This document shows, one piece after another, positions 32,892 through 39,181 of a DNA stretch of 39,181 nt. How positions within the stretch are numbered: position 1 is the stretch's first letter; each line of letters begins with the position of its first letter. The DNA is from an uncultured Lachnospiraceae bacterium (lineage in GTDB: Bacteria > Bacillota > Clostridia > Lachnospirales > Lachnospiraceae), in contig CAJTXH010000011.1 of the NCBI GenBank assembly GCA_910580005.1, positions 1 through 39,181 of the forward strand. The letters run 5' to 3'. A program made the translations under genes and the position numbers. The notes under the pieces were generated by a model that was given only the letters and a program-made list of their open reading frames with translations, was not told the origin of the DNA and searched no databases.

Positions 32892-35141
32892 ATGATGGAA
32901 GCCGAAGGGTATGTAGACCGTATTACATTCCGTAATGAAGAAAATGGTTATACTGTATTATATCTGTCTGACCCTTCAAAAGAGAAGGAGGAAGAGAAAG
33001 AAACCTGCTGTGTAGGATATTTTTCATTTGTATCAGAAGGGGAATACCTTTTAGCAAGGGGAAATGAAGTAATACATAGAAATTACGGACGCCAGTTACA
33101 GGTAGAAAGTTATGAGGAAAAAACACCTGATGATGAATTTGCAACAGAGAGGTATTTAGGGTCCGGGGCTATAAAAGGAATAGGACCTGCACTTGCGGCA
33201 AGGATAGTAAGGAAGTTTGGTGCAGATACTTTTAGTATTATTGAAAAAGAACCTGAACGGCTTGCAGAAGTTAAAGGTATAAGTATGAAAATGGCTGTAA
33301 ATATTGCAGGGCAGTTTTCAGAAAAAAGGCAGACACGCCATGCAATGATGTTTTTGCAGGATTATGGCATAAGCATAAATATGGCTGTAAAAATATACAA
33401 ATACTACAAAGACGATATTTATGAGGTTCTTCATAAAAACCCCTATAAACTAGCAGAAGATATAACAGGAATAGGATTTAAATTTGCCGATGCCATTGCC
33501 CAGAAGGCAGGCTTCCAGCTGGATTCAGAGTACAGAATACGGGCTGGGATAATTTATTCATTACAGCAGTCAGGAGCACAGGGGCATTGTTACCTTCCAG
33601 AAAATGAACTAGTTAATGCTGCAACAGAACTTTTATTAACAGACAGGGAAATTGTTGCACATGAAACAGATGCACTAGCATTGGATAAAGAAATTGTTAT
33701 ACAAGAAACAGGAGGGGAAAGGCGTCTTTATATAAGCAGGCTTTATTATATGGAGTTAAATTGTGCAAGGATGCTTTTAGATTTGAATATACATTTTCCA
33801 GTTAATATGGCAGAACTTGAAAGAAGGACACAGGAAAACCAGCAGAAAGAAATTATCCTTGATGAATTACAGAAGCAGGCAGTATACCATGCTGCTATGG
33901 ATGGTGTGCTTATAATAACAGGAGGACCAGGTACGGGCAAAACTACTACTATTAATACAATTATAAGTATACTAGAAGAAGAAGGGCTTGAGGTGCTTCT
34001 CGCCGCCCCGACAGGAAGGGCAGCTAAAAGGATGTCAGAAACATCCGGCAGGGAAGCACAGACGGTACACAGGCTGCTTGGCGTAAATGGCGGAGGTGGT
34101 GATGGAGGCGGAATGCATTTTGAAAGAAATGAATTGCAGCCGCTTGAAGCAGATGTTATTATAGTAGATGAGTTTTCAATGGTTGACATATATCTGCTCC
34201 ATGCACTTTTAAAAGCACTTGTGCCTGGAACACGCCTTATAATGGCAGGAGATGCAAACCAGCTTCCATCAGTAGGGCCTGGCAATGTATTAAAAGACAT
34301 GATAAAGTCAGGTTTTTGTAATGTAGTGAAACTTAACCATATTTTCAGGCAGGCAGCAGAAAGCCAGATTGTAACTAATGCACATAAAATTAATGCTGGG
34401 ATGCAGATAAAACTAGACAATAAAAATATGGATTTCTTCCATCTTGAAAGGGATAACCCACAGGATGTAATTAACGTAGTAATACAGCTTATCATGAAAA
34501 ACCTGCCTAATTATGTCAATGCAGAGCCATATGACATACAAGTGCTTACACCAGTAAGGAAAGGCACGCTTGGGGTAGAAAGCCTTAATAAAGTTTTACA
34601 GAATTATATGAATATGAAATCACCTGGCAAAAAAGAAAAAGAATTCCATGGAATACTTTTCAGGGAAAATGACAAGGTGATGCAGATTAAAAATAATTAC
34701 CAGATAAAGTGGTCTAAATCTAACAGGTTTGGTGATATATATGAAGATGGCACAGGGGTTTTTAATGGTGATACAGGGGTTATAAAGAGCATTTCTGAAA
34801 TAGAAGAAGCTGTTGTGGTTGAATTTGAAGAAGGAAAAACTGCAAAGTACAATTTTAATGAAATGGATGAGCTGGAACTTGCATACGCTGTAACGATACA
34901 TAAATCACAGGGAAGCGAATATCCTGCTGTAATTATACCTGTACTTGGAGGCCCTAAAATGCTGTTAAACAGAAATCTTCTTTATACGGCGGTTACAAGG
35001 GCTAAGAAGTGTGTAACACTTGTTGGAAGTGCAGCAGTTATCAGCCAGATGATAGGAAATGTAAATGAGCAGAAGCGCTATTCGGGTCTTTGCCAGCGCA
35101 TAGTTGAAATGGAGGAAATGGATACTGGAGGGTTTGTCTAA
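32892..35141 (+). CDS. recD2: RecD2-type ATP-dependent helicase (RecD/TraA family, SF1B)
   Basis: A 749-residue 5'-3' helicase not associated with RecBC. The N-terminal OB-like domain is GYVDRITFRNEENGYTVL. Helix-hairpin-helix repeats follow (IKGIGPALAARIVRKFG, LAEVKGISMKMA, DITGIGFKFADAIA). Helicase motifs are Walker A GGPGTGKT (344-351), APTGRAAKRM, DEFSMVD (from 426), AGDANQLPSVGPG, LTPVRKGTLG, IHKSQGSEYPAVIIPV and LYTAVTRAKK. The length matches the family. It protects replication forks and aids repair. The first ATG of an ATGATG pair is used; GAAGGG is 13 bases upstream. Its 3' end overlaps the comF frame by up to 38 bases. Confidence 0.93.
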   Translation: MMEAEGYVDRITFRNEENGYTVLYLSDPSKEKEEEKETCCVGYFSFVSEGEYLLARGNEVIHRNYGRQLQVESYEEKTPDDEFATERYLGSGAIKGIGPALAARIVRKFGADTFSIIEKEPERLAEVKGISMKMAVNIAGQFSEKRQTRHAMMFLQDYGISINMAVKIYKYYKDDIYEVLHKNPYKLAEDITGIGFKFADAIAQKAGFQLDSEYRIRAGIIYSLQQSGAQGHCYLPENELVNAATELLLTDREIVAHETDALALDKEIVIQETGGERRLYISRLYYMELNCARMLLDLNIHFPVNMAELERRTQENQQKEIILDELQKQAVYHAAMDGVLIITGGPGTGKTTTINTIISILEEEGLEVLLAAPTGRAAKRMSETSGREAQTVHRLLGVNGGGGDGGGMHFERNELQPLEADVIIVDEFSMVDIYLLHALLKALVPGTRLIMAGDANQLPSVGPGNVLKDMIKSGFCNVVKLNHIFRQAAESQIVTNAHKINAGMQIKLDNKNMDFFHLERDNPQDVINVVIQLIMKNLPNYVNAEPYDIQVLTPVRKGTLGVESLNKVLQNYMNMKSPGKKEKEFHGILFRENDKVMQIKNNYQIKWSKSNRFGDIYEDGTGVFNGDTGVIKSISEIEEAVVVEFEEGKTAKYNFNEMDELELAYAVTIHKSQGSEYPAVIIPVLGGPKMLLNRNLLYTAVTRAKKCVTLVGSAAVISQMIGNVNEQKRYSGLCQRIVEMEEMDTGGFV

Positions 35142-35883
35142 GTATGTAAAATATGGAAAAGAAACCTTGAGGTTTCTGGCAAGGTTTATATATCCAGAAA
35201 GATGCCCAGTATGTGGAAAGGTTATTCCAGCAGCTGCAGATTATGGTATCTGTAGTAGCTGTACTGGAAAGGCAGAACTTGTAAAAAGCCCTTTCTGCAT
35301 GAAATGTGGCAAGCCACTGGGAAACAATGGGGAATTTTGTATGGATTGCATGAAAAAAGAAACTTCATTTATTTGTGGAAGGGCAGTATTTGTGTATAAT
35401 AAATATATGAAGAAGTCCATGGAAAGCTTTAAGTATTATGGCAGGGCGGAATATGCAAAGTTTTATGCTGGACAGATGTTTGAAGTTTATGGCAGGTGGA
35501 TAGAAAGCATATCTCCTGATGCATTGATACCTGTGCCTGTACATATTAACAGGATGCTGGACAGAGGGTATAACCAAGCTGGTATTATAGCAGACATACT
35601 GGGGGAGCTTACAGGAATACAGGTTATACATAACCTTCTTATACGCAGGAAGGACACTGTCCCACAAAAAGAACTTTCATATAAAGAAAGAAGGGATAAC
35701 CTGTATAAAGCATTTGATATAGTAAAGCAAACCAGGGAGTTGTATCAGGATGTTAAGTGTGTTATAATAATAGATGATATATATACAACAGGCAGCACAA
35801 TAGAAGAGTGTTCTTATGTTTTAAAATGTGCGCATATAGAAAGTATCTATTTTTTATGTACTTGTATAGGAAAAGGATATTAA
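35104..35883 (+). CDS. comFC: ComF family protein (phosphoribosyltransferase-like)
   Basis: A protein of up to 259 residues. The N-terminal double zinc ribbon is CPVCG ... CSSC and CMKCG ... CMDC. The phosphoribosyltransferase-type domain has PVPVHINRMLDRGYNQAGIIA and the PRPP loop VIIIDDIYTTGSTI (Asp224-Asp225 ... Thr232). ComFC-type proteins act in uptake or processing of transforming DNA in the cytoplasm. The start is uncertain: no ATG lies in frame, and TTG 35104, TTG 35134 and a TTG near 35167 are possible; only those before 35167 keep the full N-terminus. Overlap with recD2 indicates coupling. The next gene is yvyF, as in the Bacillus comF locus. Confidence 0.87.
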   Translation: MKWRKWILEGLSKYVKYGKETLRFLARFIYPERCPVCGKVIPAAADYGICSSCTGKAELVKSPFCMKCGKPLGNNGEFCMDCMKKETSFICGRAVFVYNKYMKKSMESFKYYGRAEYAKFYAGQMFEVYGRWIESISPDALIPVPVHINRMLDRGYNQAGIIADILGELTGIQVIHNLLIRRKDTVPQKELSYKERRDNLYKAFDIVKQTRELYQDVKCVIIIDDIYTTGSTIEECSYVLKCAHIESIYFLCTCIGKGY

Positions 35884-35901
35884 TGAAGGGAGGTATCTGG
35901 T

Positions 35902-36297
35902 ATGGATGTCAGAAATTGTAAAAAATGTGGAAATTTATTTGACTATACAGGCAATCCGCTTTGTCCGGCCTGCGAAAAGGAAATGGAAGAAAAGTTTATG
36001 GAGGTAAGGAGGTATATATATGAAAATCCAGGCGCAGGCATGCCAGAAGTTGCAGAGGAAAATGATGTTCCAATGCAGCAGATAAAGAAATGGGTACGGG
36101 AAGAAAGGCTGAGCTTTACTAAGGATTCTGGTGTTTCTATAGAATGTGAAAAGTGTGGAAGGCCAATACTTACAGGCCGTTTCTGCCCAGGGTGCAAGCA
36201 GAGCATGGCAAATTCATTGAATAATCTTTATGTGACAGCTGCACCACAAAAGGATAAAAAGGCAACTAGTGCAAAGATGAGGTTTCTAGGCAATTAA
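35902..36297 (+). CDS. YvyF-type flagellar operon protein (TIGR03826-like)
   Basis: A 131-residue protein with two CxxC zinc ribbons, CKKCG ... CPAC at the N-terminus and CEKCG ... CPGC near residue 85-100. Between them a MerR-like helix-turn-helix region reads GAGMPEVAEENDVPMQQIKKWVREERL. This layout matches YvyF, which lies between comFC and flgM in Bacillus and is thought to affect flagellar regulation. It begins 18 bases after comFC with a GGGAGG site, preserving that gene order. flgM itself does not follow here; a CheX-like gene does. Confidence 0.82.
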   Translation: MDVRNCKKCGNLFDYTGNPLCPACEKEMEEKFMEVRRYIYENPGAGMPEVAEENDVPMQQIKKWVREERLSFTKDSGVSIECEKCGRPILTGRFCPGCKQSMANSLNNLYVTAAPQKDKKATSAKMRFLGN

Positions 36298-36325
36298 AAT
36301 GTCTGAATTTAAAGGAGGGAGCTCT

Positions 36326-36775
36326 TTGACAGATATGGAGGTAGATGAGATTTTCGATTGTGCTTTCGTATCGGTATCTAAAAAAATAGCTTCATTAAAT
36401 CTTAAAAGGGAAACAGAAAGGGATTTAAGAAGAGATAATAGTTATACCGGTTCTGTATTTACAAAGGGAAAGTTTAATTCCCTGGTGGTTTGTGAAATTT
36501 CATCTGATGTTTATGAACATATCATTTACGTTATGAATGGTGGGACGCCGGTTTCTGATGATGAGAAATTGCTTTATATTAATGAATATATAAACATTGT
36601 ATGTGGCTGTGCTTTATCGAATATAAGTAATAAAATAGGGGGTGCATCAAGACTGACAGTTCCGGTGTTCTTGAAGAAAGGTGAAACAATCGGGGAAGAA
36701 GATAGAAGATCTAAAAGTGTGGTTTTATATTATGAAACTGACATAGGTGTAATCCGTGTTTCAGTTTACTATTAA
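36326..36775 (+). CDS. CheX-like chemotaxis phosphatase
   Basis: A 149-residue protein. The CheC/CheX active-site pattern ExxN is present as Glu87-Tyr-Ile-Asn90 within NEYINIVCGCALSNISNKIG. The following SRLTVPVFLKKGE and the late beta strands (VVLYYETDIGVIRVSVYY) fit CheX. Such proteins dephosphorylate CheY-P. The start is TTG 36326: AAGGAGG at 36312-36318 is 7 bases upstream. The in-frame ATG at 36299 lies before this site, and ATG 36335 is 16 bases away. It lies 30 bases before a cheY-type gene, its likely substrate. The family call rests on the motif and context. Confidence 0.72.
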   Translation: MTDMEVDEIFDCAFVSVSKKIASLNLKRETERDLRRDNSYTGSVFTKGKFNSLVVCEISSDVYEHIIYVMNGGTPVSDDEKLLYINEYINIVCGCALSNISNKIGGASRLTVPVFLKKGETIGEEDRRSKSVVLYYETDIGVIRVSVYY

Positions 36776-36805
36776 TAGTGTGCATAATTTAAAGGAGGAT
36801 GACAA

Positions 36806-37213
36806 ATGGATAAAACAACTATTTTAGTAGTAGATGATTCGCCATTTGCTTCTAAACAGATTAAAGATATTGTTGAAGAAAATGGGTATGAAGTTATTGG
36901 TTATGCTAAGAATGGTGAAGAGGGCATAAAGATGTATGAAGAGCTGCGCCCAGATATGGTGGTGCTTGATATAATTATGCCAGGAATTGATGGTCTGGAA
37001 ACAGCACAGATATTAAAAGAGAAAGACCCTGATGTAACAATTCTTATGCTGAGTTCGCTTTGTGATTCAGGTACACTTGAAGAAGTGCGTGCTATAGGGG
37101 TTAAGTATCTTATACCTAAGCCTTGGGAAGATGATGTGCTTCTGGCAACACTGGAACTGTTAAGGAAACACAGGGAAGAACATATCGAAGCAGCAGAAAA
37201 AAAAGAAGACTGA
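36806..37213 (+). CDS. CheY-like single-domain response regulator
   Basis: A 135-residue receiver domain with no output domain. Acidic pocket is Asp10-Asp11 (VVDDS), the phosphoacceptor is Asp55 in VVLDIIMPGIDG, the switch Ser is in MLSS (~83) and the conserved Lys105 is in IPKPW. A short charged tail (EEHIEAAEKKED) is extra. AAAGGAGG precedes the ATG. It probably controls the flagellar switch, paired with the CheX-like phosphatase upstream; no CheA or receptor gene is in the window. Confidence 0.9.
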   Translation: MDKTTILVVDDSPFASKQIKDIVEENGYEVIGYAKNGEEGIKMYEELRPDMVVLDIIMPGIDGLETAQILKEKDPDVTILMLSSLCDSGTLEEVRAIGVKYLIPKPWEDDVLLATLELLRKHREEHIEAAEKKED

Positions 37214-37222
37214 TAAAGATGA

Positions 37223-37273
37223 GGGACTGTATTGGAATATCTGGTTAAAGATATTACTATACAGTTCCTTTTT
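37223..37273 (+). terminator. Terminator after cheY
   Basis: GGGACTGTA / TACAGTTCC outer stem and GAATATCT / AGATATT inner stem, then TTTTT. It ends the motility and competence transcript. Confidence 0.8.
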
Positions 37274-37350
37274 ATTTGTTATGGAGTTTGTCTGGTATTT
37301 AGGTATTAAAATCATTAATGTACCTTTTCTGCTCATAATGGAAAAATCTA

Positions 37351-37379
37351 TTGTTATATATATATAACTATATTATAAT
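37351..37379 (+). promoter_or_regulatory. Promoter of the leucine-rich repeat gene
   Basis: TTGTTA (37351-37356), 17 bases, TATAAT (37374-37379), about 95 bases before the start codon. Confidence 0.65.
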
Positions 37380-37474
37380 GTTATTATTTTAGGTTGATGT
37401 TAAATATTATAAAGCAACAGACTAATCTTTTTACTTTAGAAATAAAAAAATAATGAACAGAAAGGATAATGATT

Positions 37475-39040
37475 ATGAATATAAATATGCATCTGACTAA
37501 AGAAAAAGTGAAAAAAAGGTGTAATATATGCAATAAGAACTATTCAGTAAGAAAAGAATATTGTAAAAAGTGTGGGGTTCATCTTGTAAATGAATATGTA
37601 GCAAATTCCATAAATATAACTCCTATAATTATGGTATTGGTTTGTGTTGTTATTCTGTTTGCAGGAGTTTATTTTATAGGGTCAGGTTTTCATATAGATA
37701 CAAAATCATGGAAAGATAATATTTTAATGGCAGACCGTCTTGGCTGGGAAGAAAAAAATGGAAAAGTATTAGGAGGCAATATTCAGCGTTCAGATATTGC
37801 CAGTGTTACTTTCCTGGATAGTACAAAAAATTTGCCAGACAATGCATGGGATGTATCAGTAGAGAAGAATGGTTCTGTAATGGCATATGTGAAGAAAAAT
37901 GAAAAATTATATGACCTTTATATTACAGGTGATGGCGGAATCAATGCTGGAGAAGCATGCCAGGATTTGTTTTGCAATTATACAAATATGAAAAAAATTA
38001 ATTTTAACAATTGTTTTCATACAGACTATGCCACATCGTTAGGATATATGTTTATATATTGTGGTAAATTGGAATCAATTGATTTTAGCGGATTTAATAC
38101 TTCTGCAGTAACAAATATGGAATATATGTTTTTTGATTGTAAATCGTTAAAAAGGATAAATATTAGCAGTTTTGACACTTCTTCAGTAATAACTATGAAT
38201 GATATGTTTAATGCTTGTAAATCATTGAAAAAACTGAATATAAGTTCATTTGATACTTCTAATGTAGAGAATATGAGTTTAATGTTTTGTAATTGTTTGA
38301 AATTAAAAGAATTGTATTGGGAAGATTTTGATACTTCTTCGGTTACAAATATGGGAGCTATGTTTGCAGGGTGTGCTTCGCTAGAGAATTTTGATATAAG
38401 CAGCTTCAATACTTCAAAAGTAGTGGATATGCATGAAATGTTTTCTGGCTGTAAGAAAATAGAACAGTTAGATTTAGGTGGTTTTGATACCTCTTTGGTA
38501 GAAAATATGCAGGATATGTTTAGAGAATGCACATTTTTGGAAAAATTAGATATTAGCCATTTTAATACCTCTTCAGTTACAAATATGCAAAGTATGTTTG
38601 GAGGATGTACCTCCTTAGAGAAGATTGATGTCAGCCATTTTAATACTTCTTTGGTTACAAATATGCAAAATATGTTCTGTAACTGTACTTCTTTAGAGGA
38701 ACTAAATATAAGCGGCTTTGACACTTCAGCAGTGATAATTATGCGGAATATGTTTTATGGGTGTTCCTCATTAAAAGAATTAGATGTAAGTAACTTTGAC
38801 ACTTCAAAAGTATCTGATATGTCAGCAATGTTTTATAGGTGTTCTTCTATTACTGAGCTGGATGTAAGTGGATTTGATACATCGTTAATAGCAGAACCGG
38901 AACATATAAGCTGGATGTTTGCTGATTGTAAAAATCTTAATAGCTTTGGTGGAAAATTATTATTGCCAGCATCTGAGATTAATGGGAATAAAACCATTTT
39001 TCAAGGAACAAAGTGGGAAAATAAGGAATGGAAAGATTAG
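37475..39040 (+). CDS. Zinc-ribbon, TM, DUF285/BspA-type leucine-rich repeat surface protein
   Basis: A 521-residue protein. The N-terminus is a cytoplasmic zinc ribbon (CNICNKNY ... CKKCG), then a TM helix (TPIIMVLVCVVILFAGVYFI, ~50-70), with the rest outside. After a ~100-residue stalk domain there are twelve 26-residue repeats of the DUF285 type. The consensus is MFxxCxSLxxLDISxFDTSxVTNM, found in Mycoplasma and Lachnospiraceae surface proteins thought to bind host or matrix ligands. ATG 37475 is chosen: AAAGGA ends 8 bases upstream, while the in-frame ATG at 37469 is 2 bases from it. It has its own promoter and terminator. Function is inferred from the repeats. Confidence 0.82.
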   Translation: MNINMHLTKEKVKKRCNICNKNYSVRKEYCKKCGVHLVNEYVANSINITPIIMVLVCVVILFAGVYFIGSGFHIDTKSWKDNILMADRLGWEEKNGKVLGGNIQRSDIASVTFLDSTKNLPDNAWDVSVEKNGSVMAYVKKNEKLYDLYITGDGGINAGEACQDLFCNYTNMKKINFNNCFHTDYATSLGYMFIYCGKLESIDFSGFNTSAVTNMEYMFFDCKSLKRINISSFDTSSVITMNDMFNACKSLKKLNISSFDTSNVENMSLMFCNCLKLKELYWEDFDTSSVTNMGAMFAGCASLENFDISSFNTSKVVDMHEMFSGCKKIEQLDLGGFDTSLVENMQDMFRECTFLEKLDISHFNTSSVTNMQSMFGGCTSLEKIDVSHFNTSLVTNMQNMFCNCTSLEELNISGFDTSAVIIMRNMFYGCSSLKELDVSNFDTSKVSDMSAMFYRCSSITELDVSGFDTSLIAEPEHISWMFADCKNLNSFGGKLLLPASEINGNKTIFQGTKWENKEWKD

Positions 39041-39060
39041 CTGTTACATATAAAGACAGG

Positions 39061-39089
39061 TGCCCTTTGAATATTATTATTCAAAGGGC
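39061..39089 (+). terminator. Terminator of the leucine-rich repeat gene
   Basis: TGCCCTTTGAATA / TATTCAAAGGGCA, a perfect 13-bp stem with a short loop, followed by an A/T-rich tail. It could work in both directions. Confidence 0.8.
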
Positions 39090-39127
39090 AATATTTATTG
39101 TTGCATTTTAAAATAGTGCTAATAAAA

Positions 39128-39176
39128 GGGTGTGTAGAATAAACTGTGTATTCATCACAGAAAATTCGACACACCC
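39128..39176. other. Long hairpin at the window edge: terminator or mobile-element end
   Basis: GGGTGTGTAGAAT pairs with ATTCGACACACCC (12 of 13), enclosing CTGTG / CACAG. Only the T-run ATTTT follows before the window ends. The two arms look like an inverted pair of an insertion-sequence terminus (GGGTGTGTCGAAT type), but the neighbouring sequence is not available. Confidence 0.45.
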
Positions 39177-39181
39177 ATTTT

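Noticed and set aside
33746..34495. 249-codon minus-strand frame opposite recD2
   Set aside because: Antisense of the helicase core, including the reverse of its Walker region; low-complexity Ser/Pro product.
38026..38724. 232-codon minus-strand frame opposite the leucine-rich repeats
   Set aside because: Its own repeat pattern is only the complement of the 26-codon repeats on the plus strand.
38050..38930. Regular 78-base periodicity considered as a CRISPR array
   Set aside because: The period is the 26-residue coding repeat; units are diverged and there are no short identical repeats with unique spacers. No cas gene is present.

Overview
The window looks like chromosomal DNA of a low-GC, motile, anaerobic Firmicute, most likely a Lachnospiraceae-type gut clostridium. 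This is inferred from A/T-rich codons, Shine-Dalgarno sites of the AGGAGG type, flagellar and chemotaxis genes, BspA-type leucine-rich surface proteins, a GH5 endoglucanase, a polar amino-acid ABC importer and an EFR1-type ferredoxin remnant. No species can be named from sequence alone.

Layout. 1-55 is the 3' end of a 23S rRNA gene, followed by a terminator with no 5S gene. 210-3458 holds a UvrD/PcrA-like helicase and a MATE exporter. 3485-5964 is gene-poor. It carries three copies of a dispersed long-hairpin element, a membrane protein with a DUF6273-like ectodomain, and a broken YitT/YczE-type gene. 6004-10665 holds an M20 amidohydrolase, a three-gene amino-acid ABC importer and a GH5 endoglucanase. 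10705-11303 is a frameshifted peptidase E (S51) gene. 11460-13415 is an ECF sigma / zinc-finger anti-sigma / two membrane protein operon. 13606-16674 encodes a large secreted adhesin-like protein. 16767-22216 is a probable operon of a DHH phosphoesterase, a TIR-TM-beta-propeller receptor-like protein and an OGG-type DNA glycosylase. It converges on a PLP enzyme of the CobD/HisC type (22260-23360, minus).

23443-25233 is a decaying island: a fourth long-hairpin element, an intact GNAT gene, a broken ferredoxin, a broken TfoX C-terminal-domain gene and the 5' stump of a transposase gene. 25428-28684 contains recJ and two poorly understood genes.

29582-37213 is a motility and competence block. 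It runs mreB/mbl, flgF (flhO), flgG (flhP), a rod-binding FlgJ-like gene, recD2, comFC, yvyF, a CheX-like phosphatase and cheY. It joins two neighbourhoods that are separate in Bacillus subtilis (mbl-flhO-flhP and comF-yvyF). The window ends with a zinc-ribbon/TM/DUF285 leucine-rich repeat protein and a strong hairpin at the edge.

The most unusual items are: (1) the roughly 220-310 bp long-hairpin repeat family (four copies and a fragment), whose apical stems differ between copies yet stay paired; (2) the TIR-TM-beta-propeller gene 31 bases behind a DHH phosphoesterase with a duplicated C-terminal module; (3) a possible structured leader RNA upstream of mreB; and (4) the cluster of decaying genes around 24-25 kb.
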